From Demequina sp. NBRC 110055 (GTDB taxonomy: Bacteria; Actinomycetota; Actinomycetes; Actinomycetales; Demequinaceae): 64,000 bases of DNA. Each line of letters starts with the position of its first letter. Positions within the stretch are counted from its first letter, which is position 1. The position numbers and the translations under genes were made by a program. A model generated the notes under the pieces. It was not told the DNA's origin and did not search any database. It saw only the letters and a program-made list of their open reading frames with translations. Where the stretch lies: NCBI RefSeq assembly GCF_002090135.1, contig NZ_BBRL01000007.1:154315-218314 (forward strand), written 5' to 3'. Shown one piece after another: positions 35,269-45,525 of the stretch.

Positions 35269-36891
35269 GTGCCCTCAAGTTCCGCCTTTCGCCTAGGCCT
35301 GCGTTCGCGCGGACTGTCCGTGGCGATTGCGCTGATCCTCGTGGTACTCGTGGTCCAGATGGCGGTGACCATGGTCGGCGCCGTGTGGTCTGACAGGGAG
35401 CTGTCCAATGCGCAGCGCGACACCATGGGCTACGTCGGCGAACTCACCGCTTCTGAGGTGGGTCACTTCGCGGCCGAGGCCATCGGCGTCGTGAACTCCT
35501 CGGTGGCTCAATACGAGACCGCTCTGCCCGGAGAGAACGTCACCGTTGAATCGGCTGCACGCGCGGCCTACCTCCGGATGCGTGACAACTCCGCGGTGCG
35601 AGCGCTCTACATCGGGATTCCTGACGGCGGGTACTTCTACCTTGAACGTGATGGCGACGGGTACCGCCAAGTGGCACGGCCAGGCATTGATGAGCCGTCC
35701 TCCGTCGCGATCCTGGACGACCAGGGCGTGATCATCGAGACATCTGAGATCGACAGCGGTTACGATCCCCGTTCCCGTCCGTGGTACCAGGTCGCGCTGG
35801 GCAGCGGGGTCGCTCGGTGGACGGATCCCTTCGTCGCCTTCGGTGCCGAGCCGCGCACTCTTGTGACCGTGGCGCGCGCGGCGCGGTCGGACAGCGGAGA
35901 GCTCCTCGCGGTGATCGGCGCGGATGTCAGCACAGAGCTCTTGACGGGCGTCCTCGACGATCTCCCTTACGGGGCCGACGCCGAGGCCTTTGTTCTCGCG
36001 GGTGGCCAAGAGGTCGTCGCGGCGCCCACGGCGTATGACGCCATGATCGGTGACTACATTGTGAGCACGGGCAATGTCCCTACGGCGAGCGATCTCGGTG
36101 TCGAACTTAACAAGATGGTGTGGGCGGACGGCGAGACGTATGAGACCGCGTCGAACACCGGAGTGCAACTCACTCGTGAGGTCGACAGCAATCGCGCTCC
36201 ATGGTGGATCCACCTTTCCGCGCCAGTGAGCGCCCTCTCGGGCGGGTTGGGCGCGCTCAAGTCGATCGCGTGGTGGTCGAGCGCTCTGACACTGGTGGTC
36301 ACCGCGATTGCCCTCGCCATCATCTGGACGGTCAGGCATCCGCTGGCCCGGCTGCAGCGCGCCGCGACGACGGACGCTTTGACCGGTATCGCCAACCGTG
36401 ACGCCTTCATGCGCCGCGGAGCCAGACTTCTACGCCGAGCGGGCGATCAGGGTGACTGCATCCTTCTCGCCGCGATCGATCTCGACAATTTTAAGTCCGT
36501 CAACGACCGGCTCGGCCACGGCGCGGGGGACGAGGTGCTGACGCATGTCGCGCGCGCGATGTCACGTACGACGCGCGAGGGAGATGTGGTCGCTCGGCTC
36601 GGAGGCGACGAGTTCGCGGTCGTGATGGCGATACGGCCAGACGAGGACGCGCGCCTGATCGCCGAGCGCCTGCGAGATGAGATCGAGAACACAGTGCGCG
36701 CTCACGCGGCAGGTGGCTCCGAGATTGGAGTCACGATGGGGATTGTGCACTCCACAGAAGGCGAGCACGAGCTCGCCTCCCTGCTCGTCTATGCCGACAA
36801 CGCGCTGGTGCAAGGCAAGCAGGTGGGGAAGGGGCGCGTCTACGTGGCCGTGCCGTTCGAGGGGCAGTCCCGTGTCGCATCTCCCGCCTAG
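35269..36891 (+). CDS. Cache-domain diguanylate cyclase 1
   Basis: 540 residues. Membrane helices near 19-39 and 336-357 bracket an extracytoplasmic sensor of about 295 residues with Cache-like features (FYLERDGDGY, YDPRSRPWYQVALG, VARWTDPFVAFG). The PRPWYQ box is typical of dCACHE domains. The cytoplasmic GGDEF domain (from about 370, DALTGIANRDAF) keeps GGDEF at 445-449 and the inhibitory RxxD site (REGD, five residues before). It should make cyclic di-GMP in response to a small extracellular ligand and show product inhibition. There is no EAL domain here or next door. Confidence 0.92.
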   Translation: MPSSSAFRLGLRSRGLSVAIALILVVLVVQMAVTMVGAVWSDRELSNAQRDTMGYVGELTASEVGHFAAEAIGVVNSSVAQYETALPGENVTVESAARAAYLRMRDNSAVRALYIGIPDGGYFYLERDGDGYRQVARPGIDEPSSVAILDDQGVIIETSEIDSGYDPRSRPWYQVALGSGVARWTDPFVAFGAEPRTLVTVARAARSDSGELLAVIGADVSTELLTGVLDDLPYGADAEAFVLAGGQEVVAAPTAYDAMIGDYIVSTGNVPTASDLGVELNKMVWADGETYETASNTGVQLTREVDSNRAPWWIHLSAPVSALSGGLGALKSIAWWSSALTLVVTAIALAIIWTVRHPLARLQRAATTDALTGIANRDAFMRRGARLLRRAGDQGDCILLAAIDLDNFKSVNDRLGHGAGDEVLTHVARAMSRTTREGDVVARLGGDEFAVVMAIRPDEDARLIAERLRDEIENTVRAHAAGGSEIGVTMGIVHSTEGEHELASLLVYADNALVQGKQVGKGRVYVAVPFEGQSRVASPA

Positions 36892-36933
36892 GAGTACCTC
36901 CCAGCTCAGCCTCGCCTCGGATAGCGCGCACAT

Positions 36934-36945
36934 TACGGTAGTGCC
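36934..36945 (+). promoter_or_regulatory. Leaderless promoter of GGDEF gene 2 (-10 TACGGT)
   Basis: TACGGT (36934-36939), 6 bases, then GTG 36946. Confidence 0.45.
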
Positions 36946-38550
36946 GTGAGACGCCGACGAATCCTGATGCGGTCGCGGGGGTATGTGATCGCTATTGTGT
37001 TGATCGTCGCCATCATTCTGACCCAGGCGATCGCCACGATCACGGGCGTCGTTCTCGCGACACGCCAGGTCGACGCGGCAGCCCTTGACACCTACGAGTA
37101 CGTCGGTGATCTCACGGCAGAGCGAGTGGCGCGGTACGCCGAGTCCGCCACTGACGTCGTCAAGGGCACTGCGGTGCAGATTGGTGACGACACCGACGGC
37201 ACGCGCGAAAGCTTGGCCCAGGCGATGTACCAGCGGCTCGAACGCGAACCGAGCGTGCGGGGAATCTACGTGGGGTGGGCGACTGGCGAGTACCTGGTGG
37301 TGCGCCGCAAAGACGGCGGGTATGAGGAGCTCCTCGGCGGCCCGGATGGGACCCAGCAAGGGGTTCTCCGCGATGGCGTGTTCCGAGAGATAGGCGATAT
37401 CGAGGCGCTGGTCGACTACGACCCACGCACCCGGCCCTGGTATCAAGTGGGAGCCGCACACTCGAGCGTGGCCTGGACGGATCCCTATATCGAGTACGAC
37501 ACCTCGAACACGCTGGTATCCGCGTCTCAAGCCGCGCGCCGTGAAGGTGAGTTGCTGGCCGTCGTGGGCGCCGACCTCAGCCTCGAACGCTTGGGCCGTG
37601 TCCTCGATGACCTTCCGTATGGAGAGGGTGCCGAGGCCTTTGTACTCAGTCCCGCGGGTGAGGTCATCGCTGCGCCCAGTACGTACTTGGAGCGTCTGCG
37701 CGAGGTCGCCGCAGCATCCGGCGAGGTCCCGACGGCGGCCGATATCGGCCTGACGGTGACCGAACCACCCACCCGCCCTGGCACGACCGAATTCACGCGC
37801 GCCGGTTCACAGATCCTCCTGGACGCGACCTTTCCGGCGCAGGAGCGCCTCGACTGGACCATTCACATCTCCGCGCAGGAGTCTCAGCTTTCGGCGGGAC
37901 TGGGCGGAGTAGGCGCCACGCTGTGGTGGATCACCGCGATTTCTTTGGTGTTGTTGGCCGCCGCGGCCGTCTTCGCCTGGCGCGTGCGCCACCCTCTGCG
38001 TCGGCTACGTGAGCGAGCCTTGACAGACCCCCTCACTGGGCTGACCAACCGCTCGGAGCTCATGCGTCGCGGCGGGATCGTCGTCGCCGCTGCGGCGACA
38101 CGCGGCGATCGCGTCATGGTCACCACGATCGACTTAGATCGCTTCAAACAACTCAATGACAATCAGGGGCACGATGTGGGCGACCGTGCCCTGATCGCCG
38201 TTGCCTTTGCGTTAAGGGCCTGCGTGCGCGACGGCGACATTGTCGCGCGCCTGGGCGGCGACGAGTTCGTGACGGTGCAGGTGCTGCGCAGCAGGGACGC
38301 GGGGCGCACGGTGGCGACGCGGGTACGCGATGAGGTCGAGCGTGAGCTCCATACCCGCTTGTCGGGAGCCGAAGACGTGGGTGTGACGATGGGTATCGCC
38401 GTCGCCACCGACGGCGGCACCGACCTCACGGCACTACTCAAGCTCGCAGACATGGCTCTGATTCGCGGCAAGCAGACAGCGAAGGGGAGGGTCTACGACG
38501 CCGCCGCCGAAGACCATCCCGACTCCCCAGCGGCGCCCACAGACCGGTGA
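36946..38550 (+). CDS. Cache-domain diguanylate cyclase 2
   Basis: 534 residues with the same plan as the preceding gene: membrane helices near 10-35 and 322-345, a Cache-like periplasmic sensor (YDPRTRPWYQVG, AWTDPYIEYDTS), and a GGDEF domain (DPLTGLTNRSEL; GGDEF at 437-441) with an intact inhibitory site (RDGD). Sequence similarity, tandem position and separate leaderless promoters point to duplication followed by divergence of the sensor, so the ligand may differ. Confidence 0.92.
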   Translation: MRRRRILMRSRGYVIAIVLIVAIILTQAIATITGVVLATRQVDAAALDTYEYVGDLTAERVARYAESATDVVKGTAVQIGDDTDGTRESLAQAMYQRLEREPSVRGIYVGWATGEYLVVRRKDGGYEELLGGPDGTQQGVLRDGVFREIGDIEALVDYDPRTRPWYQVGAAHSSVAWTDPYIEYDTSNTLVSASQAARREGELLAVVGADLSLERLGRVLDDLPYGEGAEAFVLSPAGEVIAAPSTYLERLREVAAASGEVPTAADIGLTVTEPPTRPGTTEFTRAGSQILLDATFPAQERLDWTIHISAQESQLSAGLGGVGATLWWITAISLVLLAAAAVFAWRVRHPLRRLRERALTDPLTGLTNRSELMRRGGIVVAAAATRGDRVMVTTIDLDRFKQLNDNQGHDVGDRALIAVAFALRACVRDGDIVARLGGDEFVTVQVLRSRDAGRTVATRVRDEVERELHTRLSGAEDVGVTMGIAVATDGGTDLTALLKLADMALIRGKQTAKGRVYDAAAEDHPDSPAAPTDR

Positions 38551-38699
38551 CGACGTGATCCCGATGGGGACCATGCGCCGCGCGGGAGTTCGGCGGCCGA
38601 GGCGCGCGAGGTCCGCGACGACGGCCCGTGATGTGGCGCCTGTCACAAAGTAGCAACACGCCTGGTGCTAGCCTGCCGCCAACGACACGAAGGCAGGAC

Positions 38700-39155
38700 A
38701 TGGCAGGCAATCTCATTCCCCTCAACGTGCCCCGCGCGACCGGCAAGGTCGAGCTCAAGGGTGCGCAAGGGATCTTCTACTCGATTCTCCTCAATGGTGA
38801 GCCGCTGAAGCGTCGCAAGGGCGCCTGGGTGGTGCCGCTGCGCGGGGGCAAGGAGTCGCGGATCTCGGCCAGCGGCCTCCTGCCGGGGTTCCAGACGTTG
38901 TCGCTGGACGGCGAGGAGCTCTACCGGTTCGGGGCACACGCTTCGCGCACCGAGAAGATCGTGATGTTCGCGCCGTTGCTGCTGCTCCTGGGTGCCTCGA
39001 CCCTCGCGATGATCCTCGCGATCCTGCTGTTTTTCTCCTCGGTGCTGGTGGTCAAGAGCGACCAAATTCCTCGCAAGTTGCGCATCGCCCTGCCGTTGAT
39101 TAACACCTGTGCCGGCGCGATGATCCTGGTCGGGCTCGCCGGCCTGGCCGCCTGA
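38700..39155 (+). CDS. Small two-helix membrane protein, unknown function
   Basis: 151 residues. The first 75 residues form a soluble beta-rich domain (GKVELKGAQGIFYSILLNGEPLKRRKGAWVVPLRGG), then two membrane helices (about 88-118 and 131-150). No family recognised. TAGCCT preceded by TG (38669-38674) is a good extended -10. It sits between two diguanylate cyclases, 16 bases before the third, so it may be part of the same signalling unit. Confidence 0.7.
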   Translation: MAGNLIPLNVPRATGKVELKGAQGIFYSILLNGEPLKRRKGAWVVPLRGGKESRISASGLLPGFQTLSLDGEELYRFGAHASRTEKIVMFAPLLLLLGASTLAMILAILLFFSSVLVVKSDQIPRKLRIALPLINTCAGAMILVGLAGLAA

Positions 39156-39171
39156 CGCGGGAGGACCGCGG

Positions 39172-40737
39172 ATGAACGTGGCGGGGGAGCGGCGCGGCTG
39201 GCGCCGTCCGGCGTCGCTGACCGTTGCCGCCGTGATGGTCTCCGCGGTGCTCGCCCTCCAGCTGGTGGGGGCGCTGTACATGGCGTGGCGCGCGTCGAGC
39301 GACACCCGTGACGCGTCGGCTGACGTCGCCAGCATTGTGGCCGATGCCTACGCCCAACGGGCGGGCGTCCTCGCCCGGCCGGCGGGGCAGTCGGCCGAGG
39401 ACGTGGCGTCGGCGGTCGCCTCGGGCGCGCTCACCTTTGCCGACGAGGACGCATTGCTTGCCGCCGTCCACGGATTCGTCGCCGCCCATCCGCCCTTCCA
39501 GACGATGGCGGTCTTCACCCCCGAGCACGAAGTGTTGGGTGTCCTGCGCACGCCCGAAGGTCTGCGGGTCGAGACGCTCGCCGCCGACGGAGAGTCCCGC
39601 GCCTGGCTGGTGGACGAGTCGCTCGCTCCGCTCGACTCACTGGAGTCTCCTCCCATTCCCCCGGGGCCGCCCGTGTGGTTGGACGCCGCCCGTGCGGCGG
39701 TGGGCGAGGGGCCGGTGTGGCAGCACGTAATCCGCGACGACGGGTCCAGTCAGGCCGTGGTGTCGGTGGCGGTGCCGCGTAGCACCGACGGCGCCACCGT
39801 GGTCACGGTGGTGGCGCTCGCGAGCGAGGCGCTCAACGCCGAACTGGACAATGGGACGGGAGGAGCGGCGGCATCGGCCTTCCTCCTCGACTCCCAACGC
39901 GCCGTGGTGGCCGGCCCGACGGAGGCCGATGCCTTCCACGACGTCACGCTCGTCGCCGACGGCTCCGGCACGGCGGTGGGCTTTGGTGATGGCGAGGTCG
40001 TCGTCGAACGGCCGCTGGGCGTGGAGGGTGCGCCCGACTGGATCGTCCACGTGCAGGTCGCGCCGGCCGAGATCGTGCCCGGCATCGCCGCGCTGCCGCG
40101 CCAGATGCTGGTCTATACGGGAATGGTCGTGCTGATCGCGGGCGCGGTGACCTTTGGTCTGTGGCTCCTGCGGCGGCCCCTGCTACAAACGGTGGTGCGG
40201 GCGCGCACCGACCAACTGACGGGCCTGGCGAACCGGCACGAGCTCAACAGGCGCGGCCAGACCATGCTCGACGCAGCCTCCAAGCGGCCCTCAGACATCG
40301 CCGTGGTGGCGATCGACCTGGACCACTTCAAGTCCGTCAACGACGAGATGGGCCACGACGCAGGCGACACCGTGCTGCGTGCCTGCGGCCACGCGCTGAC
40401 GCTGCACAGCGGCGAGCGGGACCTGGTGGCGCGCCTGGGCGGCGACGAGTTCGCGGTGGTGCGCTGGCTCGAGCTCGGCGCGAACCCCGACGCTATCGTC
40501 GAGACCCTGCGCGCCCAGGTCGAGCGGGACATCCGTGCGCTCGTGCCTGACGCCTCGCGCGTGGGCGTCTCCGCCGGCTTCACGACCGCCGCGCTCGCGG
40601 GCTCGTATCGCATCGGCGACCTCCTCACGGCCGCCGACGAGGCCCTCATGGGCGGCAGGCGTGACGGGAAGGGCACCACGTACGCGGCGCCGGCGACGAA
40701 CCCGCTGCTCGCCGAAGGCGCTACCCTGGACGCATGA
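39172..40737 (+). CDS. Membrane diguanylate cyclase 3, degenerate inhibitory site
   Basis: 521 residues. Membrane helices (about 16-42 and 316-338) bracket a 270-residue extracytoplasmic region that lacks the RPWYQ Cache box of the two neighbours. The GGDEF domain (DQLTGLANRHEL; VAIDLDHFKSVND; GGDEF at 423-427) looks active. The residues that would form the RxxD inhibitory site are GERD, so the arginine is lost and feedback inhibition is probably weak. The stop overlaps a small downstream ORF (ATGA). Confidence 0.9.
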   Translation: MNVAGERRGWRRPASLTVAAVMVSAVLALQLVGALYMAWRASSDTRDASADVASIVADAYAQRAGVLARPAGQSAEDVASAVASGALTFADEDALLAAVHGFVAAHPPFQTMAVFTPEHEVLGVLRTPEGLRVETLAADGESRAWLVDESLAPLDSLESPPIPPGPPVWLDAARAAVGEGPVWQHVIRDDGSSQAVVSVAVPRSTDGATVVTVVALASEALNAELDNGTGGAAASAFLLDSQRAVVAGPTEADAFHDVTLVADGSGTAVGFGDGEVVVERPLGVEGAPDWIVHVQVAPAEIVPGIAALPRQMLVYTGMVVLIAGAVTFGLWLLRRPLLQTVVRARTDQLTGLANRHELNRRGQTMLDAASKRPSDIAVVAIDLDHFKSVNDEMGHDAGDTVLRACGHALTLHSGERDLVARLGGDEFAVVRWLELGANPDAIVETLRAQVERDIRALVPDASRVGVSAGFTTAALAGSYRIGDLLTAADEALMGGRRDGKGTTYAAPATNPLLAEGATLDA

Positions 40738-40830
40738 GCACGAGCGAGCAGCACTGGGCCCCATCGGCCCGCGCCGCCGTGCGCCGGGAGTCGGTCGCTC
40801 CGGTGAGCGCCGCACCTTCGCTGTTTATCT

Positions 40831-40832
<2 letters not shown>
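40734..40832 (+). CDS. Small ORF, 32 codons, overlapping the cyclase stop
   Basis: ATG overlaps the TGA of the cyclase gene (ATGA), and the TAG falls on the first bases of the hairpin at 40831. The product (starts MSTSEQHWAPSARAAVRRES, ends SLFI) has no known family. It could be a leader-like peptide upstream of pheS or a chance ORF. It has only one Phe, which argues against Phe-codon attenuation. Confidence 0.3.
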
Positions 40833-42083
<1,251 letters not shown>

Positions 42084-42085
42084 TC

Positions 42086-44689
42086 GTGCCGAAGATTCCA
42101 CTCAAGTGGCTTGAGGAGTCCGTCGACCTGGTCCCCGGATCGACCCCCGAGGACGTCGCCGCGGCGCTCGTGAAGGTGGGCCTGGAGGAAGAGGGCATCG
42201 AGGGCGGTGGCATCACGGGCCCGCTCGTGATCGGCCGCGTGATGAGCCTCATCAAGGAGGTCGCCTCCAACGGCAAGACCATCAACTACTGCCGCGTGGA
42301 TGTCGGCGAGCACAACGACCCGGCGGGCCCCGGCCACAAGCCCGACAACAAGGAGGAATACCCGTCCTCGAAGGGCATCGTGTGCGGAGCGCATAACTTC
42401 CACGAGGGCGACTACGTGGTGTGCATCCTGCCCGGCGGCGTGCTGCCCGGCCCGTTCCCCATCGGTGGCCGCAAGACGTATGGCCACTGGTCGGACGGCA
42501 TGATCTGCTCCTCGAAGGAGCTGGGCCTGGGCGAGGACCACGACGGCATCATCGTGCTCGCCTCTCCCTCCGGCGAATCCCAGGTGACCTTCCCGGGACT
42601 GGTGGCGGACGAGGACCTGGTGCCCGGCGCATCGGCCATCGGCCTGTTGGGCCTGGACGAGTCCACCATCGAGATCAACGTCACCCCCGACCGCGGCTAC
42701 TCGTTCTCCGTGCGTGGAGTGGCGCGTGAGTACAGCCACTCGACGGGACAGACGTTCCGGGATCCGGCCGATGTCGTGGTCACCGGCACTGTCGGCGACG
42801 GTTTCGGCGTGGTCGTCGAGGACCAGGCCCCCGTCCGGGGCCGGGTGGGGTGCGACCGTTTCGTCGCGCGTCGACTCACCGGATTTGCGGCCGATGCCGC
42901 GAGCCCCACGTGGATGAAGCGTCGCCTCGAGCAGGCGGGCATGCGCCCCATCTCGCTCGCCGTCGACGTCACGAACTACGTGATGCTCGAGCTGGGCCAG
43001 CCCCTGCACGCCTATGACCTCGCGCAGGTGAGCGAGCCGATCGTGGTGCGTCGTGCATCGGCCGGTGAAAAGCTCACGACCCTCGACGATGCGTCGCGGA
43101 CGCTGGATGCGGAGGACCTCGTCATCGCGGACTCGGCCGGCGGCCACGGCGCCCGCGCCGTCGGCCTGGCCGGTGTCATGGGCGGCGCGGAGACCGAGGT
43201 CTCGGACGCGACCACGGACATCCTGCTCGAGGCCGCGCACTTCGACGCGGTCACCATCGCCCGCACCGCGCGTCGTCACCGCCTGGGCTCGGAGGCATCC
43301 CGCCGCTTCGAGCGCGGCGTGGACACGCGCCTGCAGGTCGTGGCGGTCCAGCGTGCGCTGAACCTCATGCAGGAATTCGGCGGCGGCCAGATCGAGGACG
43401 TCTACACGGACCTCGACCAGACGGTGGCGCCCTCGCAGATCGCGATGGATGTCGCGTATCCCAGCACGATTGTGGGCGTGGAGTACCCGGCCGACGAGGT
43501 CGTGGAGGCGCTCGAGAAGGTCGGCTGCGAGGTCGACAGGGACTACGAGTCGCTGCTGGTGACGCCGCCCACGTGGCGCCCCGACCTCGACAGCGCCATC
43601 ACGCTGGTCGAGGAGGTTGCACGCCTGCGTGGCTACGACAACCTCCCGTCGATCCTGCCGGTCGCGCCTCCCGGGCGTGGCCTCACGCACGGCCAGAAGG
43701 TGCGCCGCTCCGTGGCGCGCACGCTGGCGGAGTCGGGCCTGACCGAGGTGCTGACGTACCCGTTCATGGCGGAGTCTCGCCTGGACGACCTGGGCATCCC
43801 CGACGAGGACCCGCGCCGCGACTGGATCGCGCTCGCCAACCCGCTGTCCGCGGAACTCCCGCTCATGCGCACCACCATGCTGGCCACGTTGGTGGACGCG
43901 GTGCGCGTCAACCTGGGACGCGGCGAGCAGGACGTGGCCGTGTATGAGCTCGGCCGTGCGTACCAGGCCAAGAACATTGGTGTGCTGCCGACGGTGGACC
44001 CGACCGACGGCGGCATCGCGCCGTCCGAGGTCGAGGCGCTCAACGAGGCCCTCCCTGGTCAGCCGCGCCGCGTGGCCGGCATCATGGCGGGCAACCGCGT
44101 GCGCGCGGGCTGGAACGGTCACGCGACGGCGTGGGGCTGGGTCGATGCTTTGGCAGCGGTGGAGCGCATTGCGTCCGTCGCGGGCGTCGAACTCACCGTG
44201 ACGCAAGGGTCGCGCATGCCGTGGCACCCGGGTCGCGGCGCCACCTACTGGCTGACCGACGGCACGTTCGTGGCGCACGCGGGCGAGCTCCACCCCAAGG
44301 TGTGCGAGACGCTGGGCCTGCCCGCGCGCTCGGTGGCCTTTGAGGTCGTGCTGGATCCGCTGATCCGTGAGTCCGACGGCGTCATCGCCGCGGCGACTCC
44401 GGTGTCGCAGCAGGTGCTGGCCAAGGAGGACTTCGCGTTCGTGGTGGCCTCCGATGTTGCCGCCGGAGACCTGGTGGGCGTCGTCAAGGACGCCGGGGGA
44501 GACCTGGTCGAGGACGCGACGGTGTTCGACGTGTTCACGGGTGAGCAGGTGGGCGAGGGCCGCAAATCGGTGGCGATCAACGTCCGCCTGCGTGCCGCGG
44601 ATCACACGCTGTCTGCTGACGAGGTGCTGGGTGTGCGCGAGGCGATTATCGCTGCCGCAGCCGAGAAGTTCGAGGCTTTGCTGCGGTAG
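42086..44689 (+). CDS. pheT: Phenylalanyl-tRNA synthetase beta subunit
   Basis: 867 residues. In order: the EMAP-II-like tRNA-binding domain, B5, the B3/B4 editing domain that hydrolyses mischarged Tyr-tRNA(Phe) (KLTTLDDASRTLDAEDLVIAD), the catalytic-like module (GLTEVLTYPFM) and a C-terminal ferredoxin-like anticodon-binding domain (EDFAFVVASDVAAGDLVGVVKDAGG). GTG 42086 gives the expected PKIPLKWLEE start. It is translated with pheS and closed by a strong terminator. Confidence 0.97.
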   Translation: MPKIPLKWLEESVDLVPGSTPEDVAAALVKVGLEEEGIEGGGITGPLVIGRVMSLIKEVASNGKTINYCRVDVGEHNDPAGPGHKPDNKEEYPSSKGIVCGAHNFHEGDYVVCILPGGVLPGPFPIGGRKTYGHWSDGMICSSKELGLGEDHDGIIVLASPSGESQVTFPGLVADEDLVPGASAIGLLGLDESTIEINVTPDRGYSFSVRGVAREYSHSTGQTFRDPADVVVTGTVGDGFGVVVEDQAPVRGRVGCDRFVARRLTGFAADAASPTWMKRRLEQAGMRPISLAVDVTNYVMLELGQPLHAYDLAQVSEPIVVRRASAGEKLTTLDDASRTLDAEDLVIADSAGGHGARAVGLAGVMGGAETEVSDATTDILLEAAHFDAVTIARTARRHRLGSEASRRFERGVDTRLQVVAVQRALNLMQEFGGGQIEDVYTDLDQTVAPSQIAMDVAYPSTIVGVEYPADEVVEALEKVGCEVDRDYESLLVTPPTWRPDLDSAITLVEEVARLRGYDNLPSILPVAPPGRGLTHGQKVRRSVARTLAESGLTEVLTYPFMAESRLDDLGIPDEDPRRDWIALANPLSAELPLMRTTMLATLVDAVRVNLGRGEQDVAVYELGRAYQAKNIGVLPTVDPTDGGIAPSEVEALNEALPGQPRRVAGIMAGNRVRAGWNGHATAWGWVDALAAVERIASVAGVELTVTQGSRMPWHPGRGATYWLTDGTFVAHAGELHPKVCETLGLPARSVAFEVVLDPLIRESDGVIAAATPVSQQVLAKEDFAFVVASDVAAGDLVGVVKDAGGDLVEDATVFDVFTGEQVGEGRKSVAINVRLRAADHTLSADEVLGVREAIIAAAAEKFEALLR

Positions 44690-44708
44690 GCATTGCCACC
44701 GGCGCTGA

Positions 44709-44747
44709 AGGCGTCGGGCGAAGCTCACGCTCGCCCGACGCCTTTTT
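44709..44747 (+). terminator. Intrinsic terminator after pheT
   Basis: AGGCGTCGGGCGA (44709-44721) pairs perfectly with TCGCCCGACGCCT (44731-44743), with a 9-base loop and a T5 tract (44743-44747). One of the strongest terminators in the window. Confidence 0.9.
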
Positions 44748-44779
44748 GCGTGATGAGAACGGTGGGCTTGACGGGGCCT

Positions 44780-44791
44780 TACACTCGAAGG
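44780..44791 (+). promoter_or_regulatory. Promoter of the fbp leader (-10 TACACT)
   Basis: TACACT (44780-44785) followed by 6 bases and GTG 44792. The same spacing as the other leaderless promoters, but here the first codon is that of a short upstream ORF, not of the main gene. Confidence 0.6.
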
Positions 44792-44839
44792 GTGAGTCTT
44801 CAGGAGGTGGTCGGCGCCGTGTGCGCCGACATCAGGTAA
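44792..44839 (+). CDS. 15-residue leader peptide upstream of the FBP-domain gene
   Basis: GTG to TAA, encoding MSLQEVVGAVCADIR. It would be translated from the very 5' end of the mRNA. Codons 7-13 overlap the first leader hairpin (44810-44830), so translation must open that stem. Its bases 44799-44806 are also complementary to bases just upstream of the main start. These are the properties expected of a ribosome-sensing attenuation peptide. Confidence 0.6.
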   Translation: MSLQEVVGAVCADIR

Positions 44840-44936
44840 TCCCGCCCCGGGCTGCGCCGTCAGGCGCGGCCCACAGTGTCGACCCTGAAAGCACCCCGCC
44901 CGCGCGGCGCACGCCTTGCGCCAGGGCACTCCTGAA
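44799..44936 (+). promoter_or_regulatory. Structured leader RNA, candidate translation-sensing switch
   Basis: Elements in order: TTCAGGAG (44799-44806); hairpin GTCGGCGC (44810-44817)/GCGCCGAC (44823-44830); a second stem GGGCTGCGCC (about 44849-44858)/GGCGCGGCCC (about 44863-44872) with one mismatch; and CTCCTGAA (44929-44936), a perfect complement of the first element that abuts the weak AAAGAG ribosome site of the FBP gene. Long-range pairing would hide that site. A ribosome stalled on the leader peptide would block the pairing and expose it. Confidence 0.5.
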
Positions 44937-44946
44937 AGAGAACCTC

Positions 44947-45429
44947 ATGCTTCCCCTCACCCCCGCGACCATTCGTGCGTCCTTCGTCAACGCCTCTCGC
45001 AAGGAGGCGTCCGACCTCACCCTGCCGGCGAACTTCGACTCGCTGGATTGGGACCAGCTCGATTTCCTGGGCTGGCGAGACCCCAAGCTCGAGCGTCGCT
45101 CGTACGTGATCGTGCCCAGCCTCGATCGCGGCGCCACCGGCGTCCTGTTCCGACACCCCGGATCCTCGCCGCGCACCCGAGCCCAGTGCTCGTGGTGCAA
45201 CGACACCACGCTGCCCAACGACGTGGTGCTGTACAACGCCAAGCGCTCGGGCAAGGCAGGCAAGAACGGCAACACCCTGGGATCGCTGGTGTGCGAGGAC
45301 TTTCAGTGCTCCGAGAACGCTCGCCGCTACCCGAAGGCCTGGTACGAGGGGTTCGACCGCGAGGCCGAGCGCCAGCGTCAGATCGAGGAGCTGCAGCTGA
45401 GGGTTGCAGCCTTCGCCGCGCAGGTCTAG
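44947..45429 (+). CDS. FBP-domain protein (EF-G-binding, FusB/FusC C-terminal type)
   Basis: 160 residues. The treble-clef zinc site has Cys81, Cys84, Cys116 and Cys121 (CSWCND ... LVCEDFQC), flanked by RSYVIVPSLDRGATGVLFRHPG and KAWYEGFDREAERQRQIEELQ. This resembles the C-terminal domain of FusB-type proteins, which bind elongation factor G and rescue it from fusidic acid. Role here, from family knowledge: ribosome protection or turnover of stalled EF-G. Its leader (44792-44936) looks like an antibiotic-sensing attenuator, which fits that role. Followed by a hairpin terminator. Confidence 0.85.
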   Translation: MLPLTPATIRASFVNASRKEASDLTLPANFDSLDWDQLDFLGWRDPKLERRSYVIVPSLDRGATGVLFRHPGSSPRTRAQCSWCNDTTLPNDVVLYNAKRSGKAGKNGNTLGSLVCEDFQCSENARRYPKAWYEGFDREAERQRQIEELQLRVAAFAAQV

Positions 45430-45463
45430 CGAGCGGCCCCTCAACACCTGTCAAGAAACAGCA

Positions 45464-45502
45464 TCGCCGGTCACGCCTCGGGGGGAGTGGCGTGACCGGC
45501 GA
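45464..45502. terminator. Bidirectional hairpin terminator between fbp and ptsI
   Basis: TCGCCGGTCACGCC (45464-45477) and GGCGTGACCGGCGA (45489-45502) are perfect 14-bp complements around an 11-base loop, between convergent genes. No clear T-tract on either side. Confidence 0.8.
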
Positions 45503-45525
45503 CGCCGGGCCAGGAACGGTTGCGG

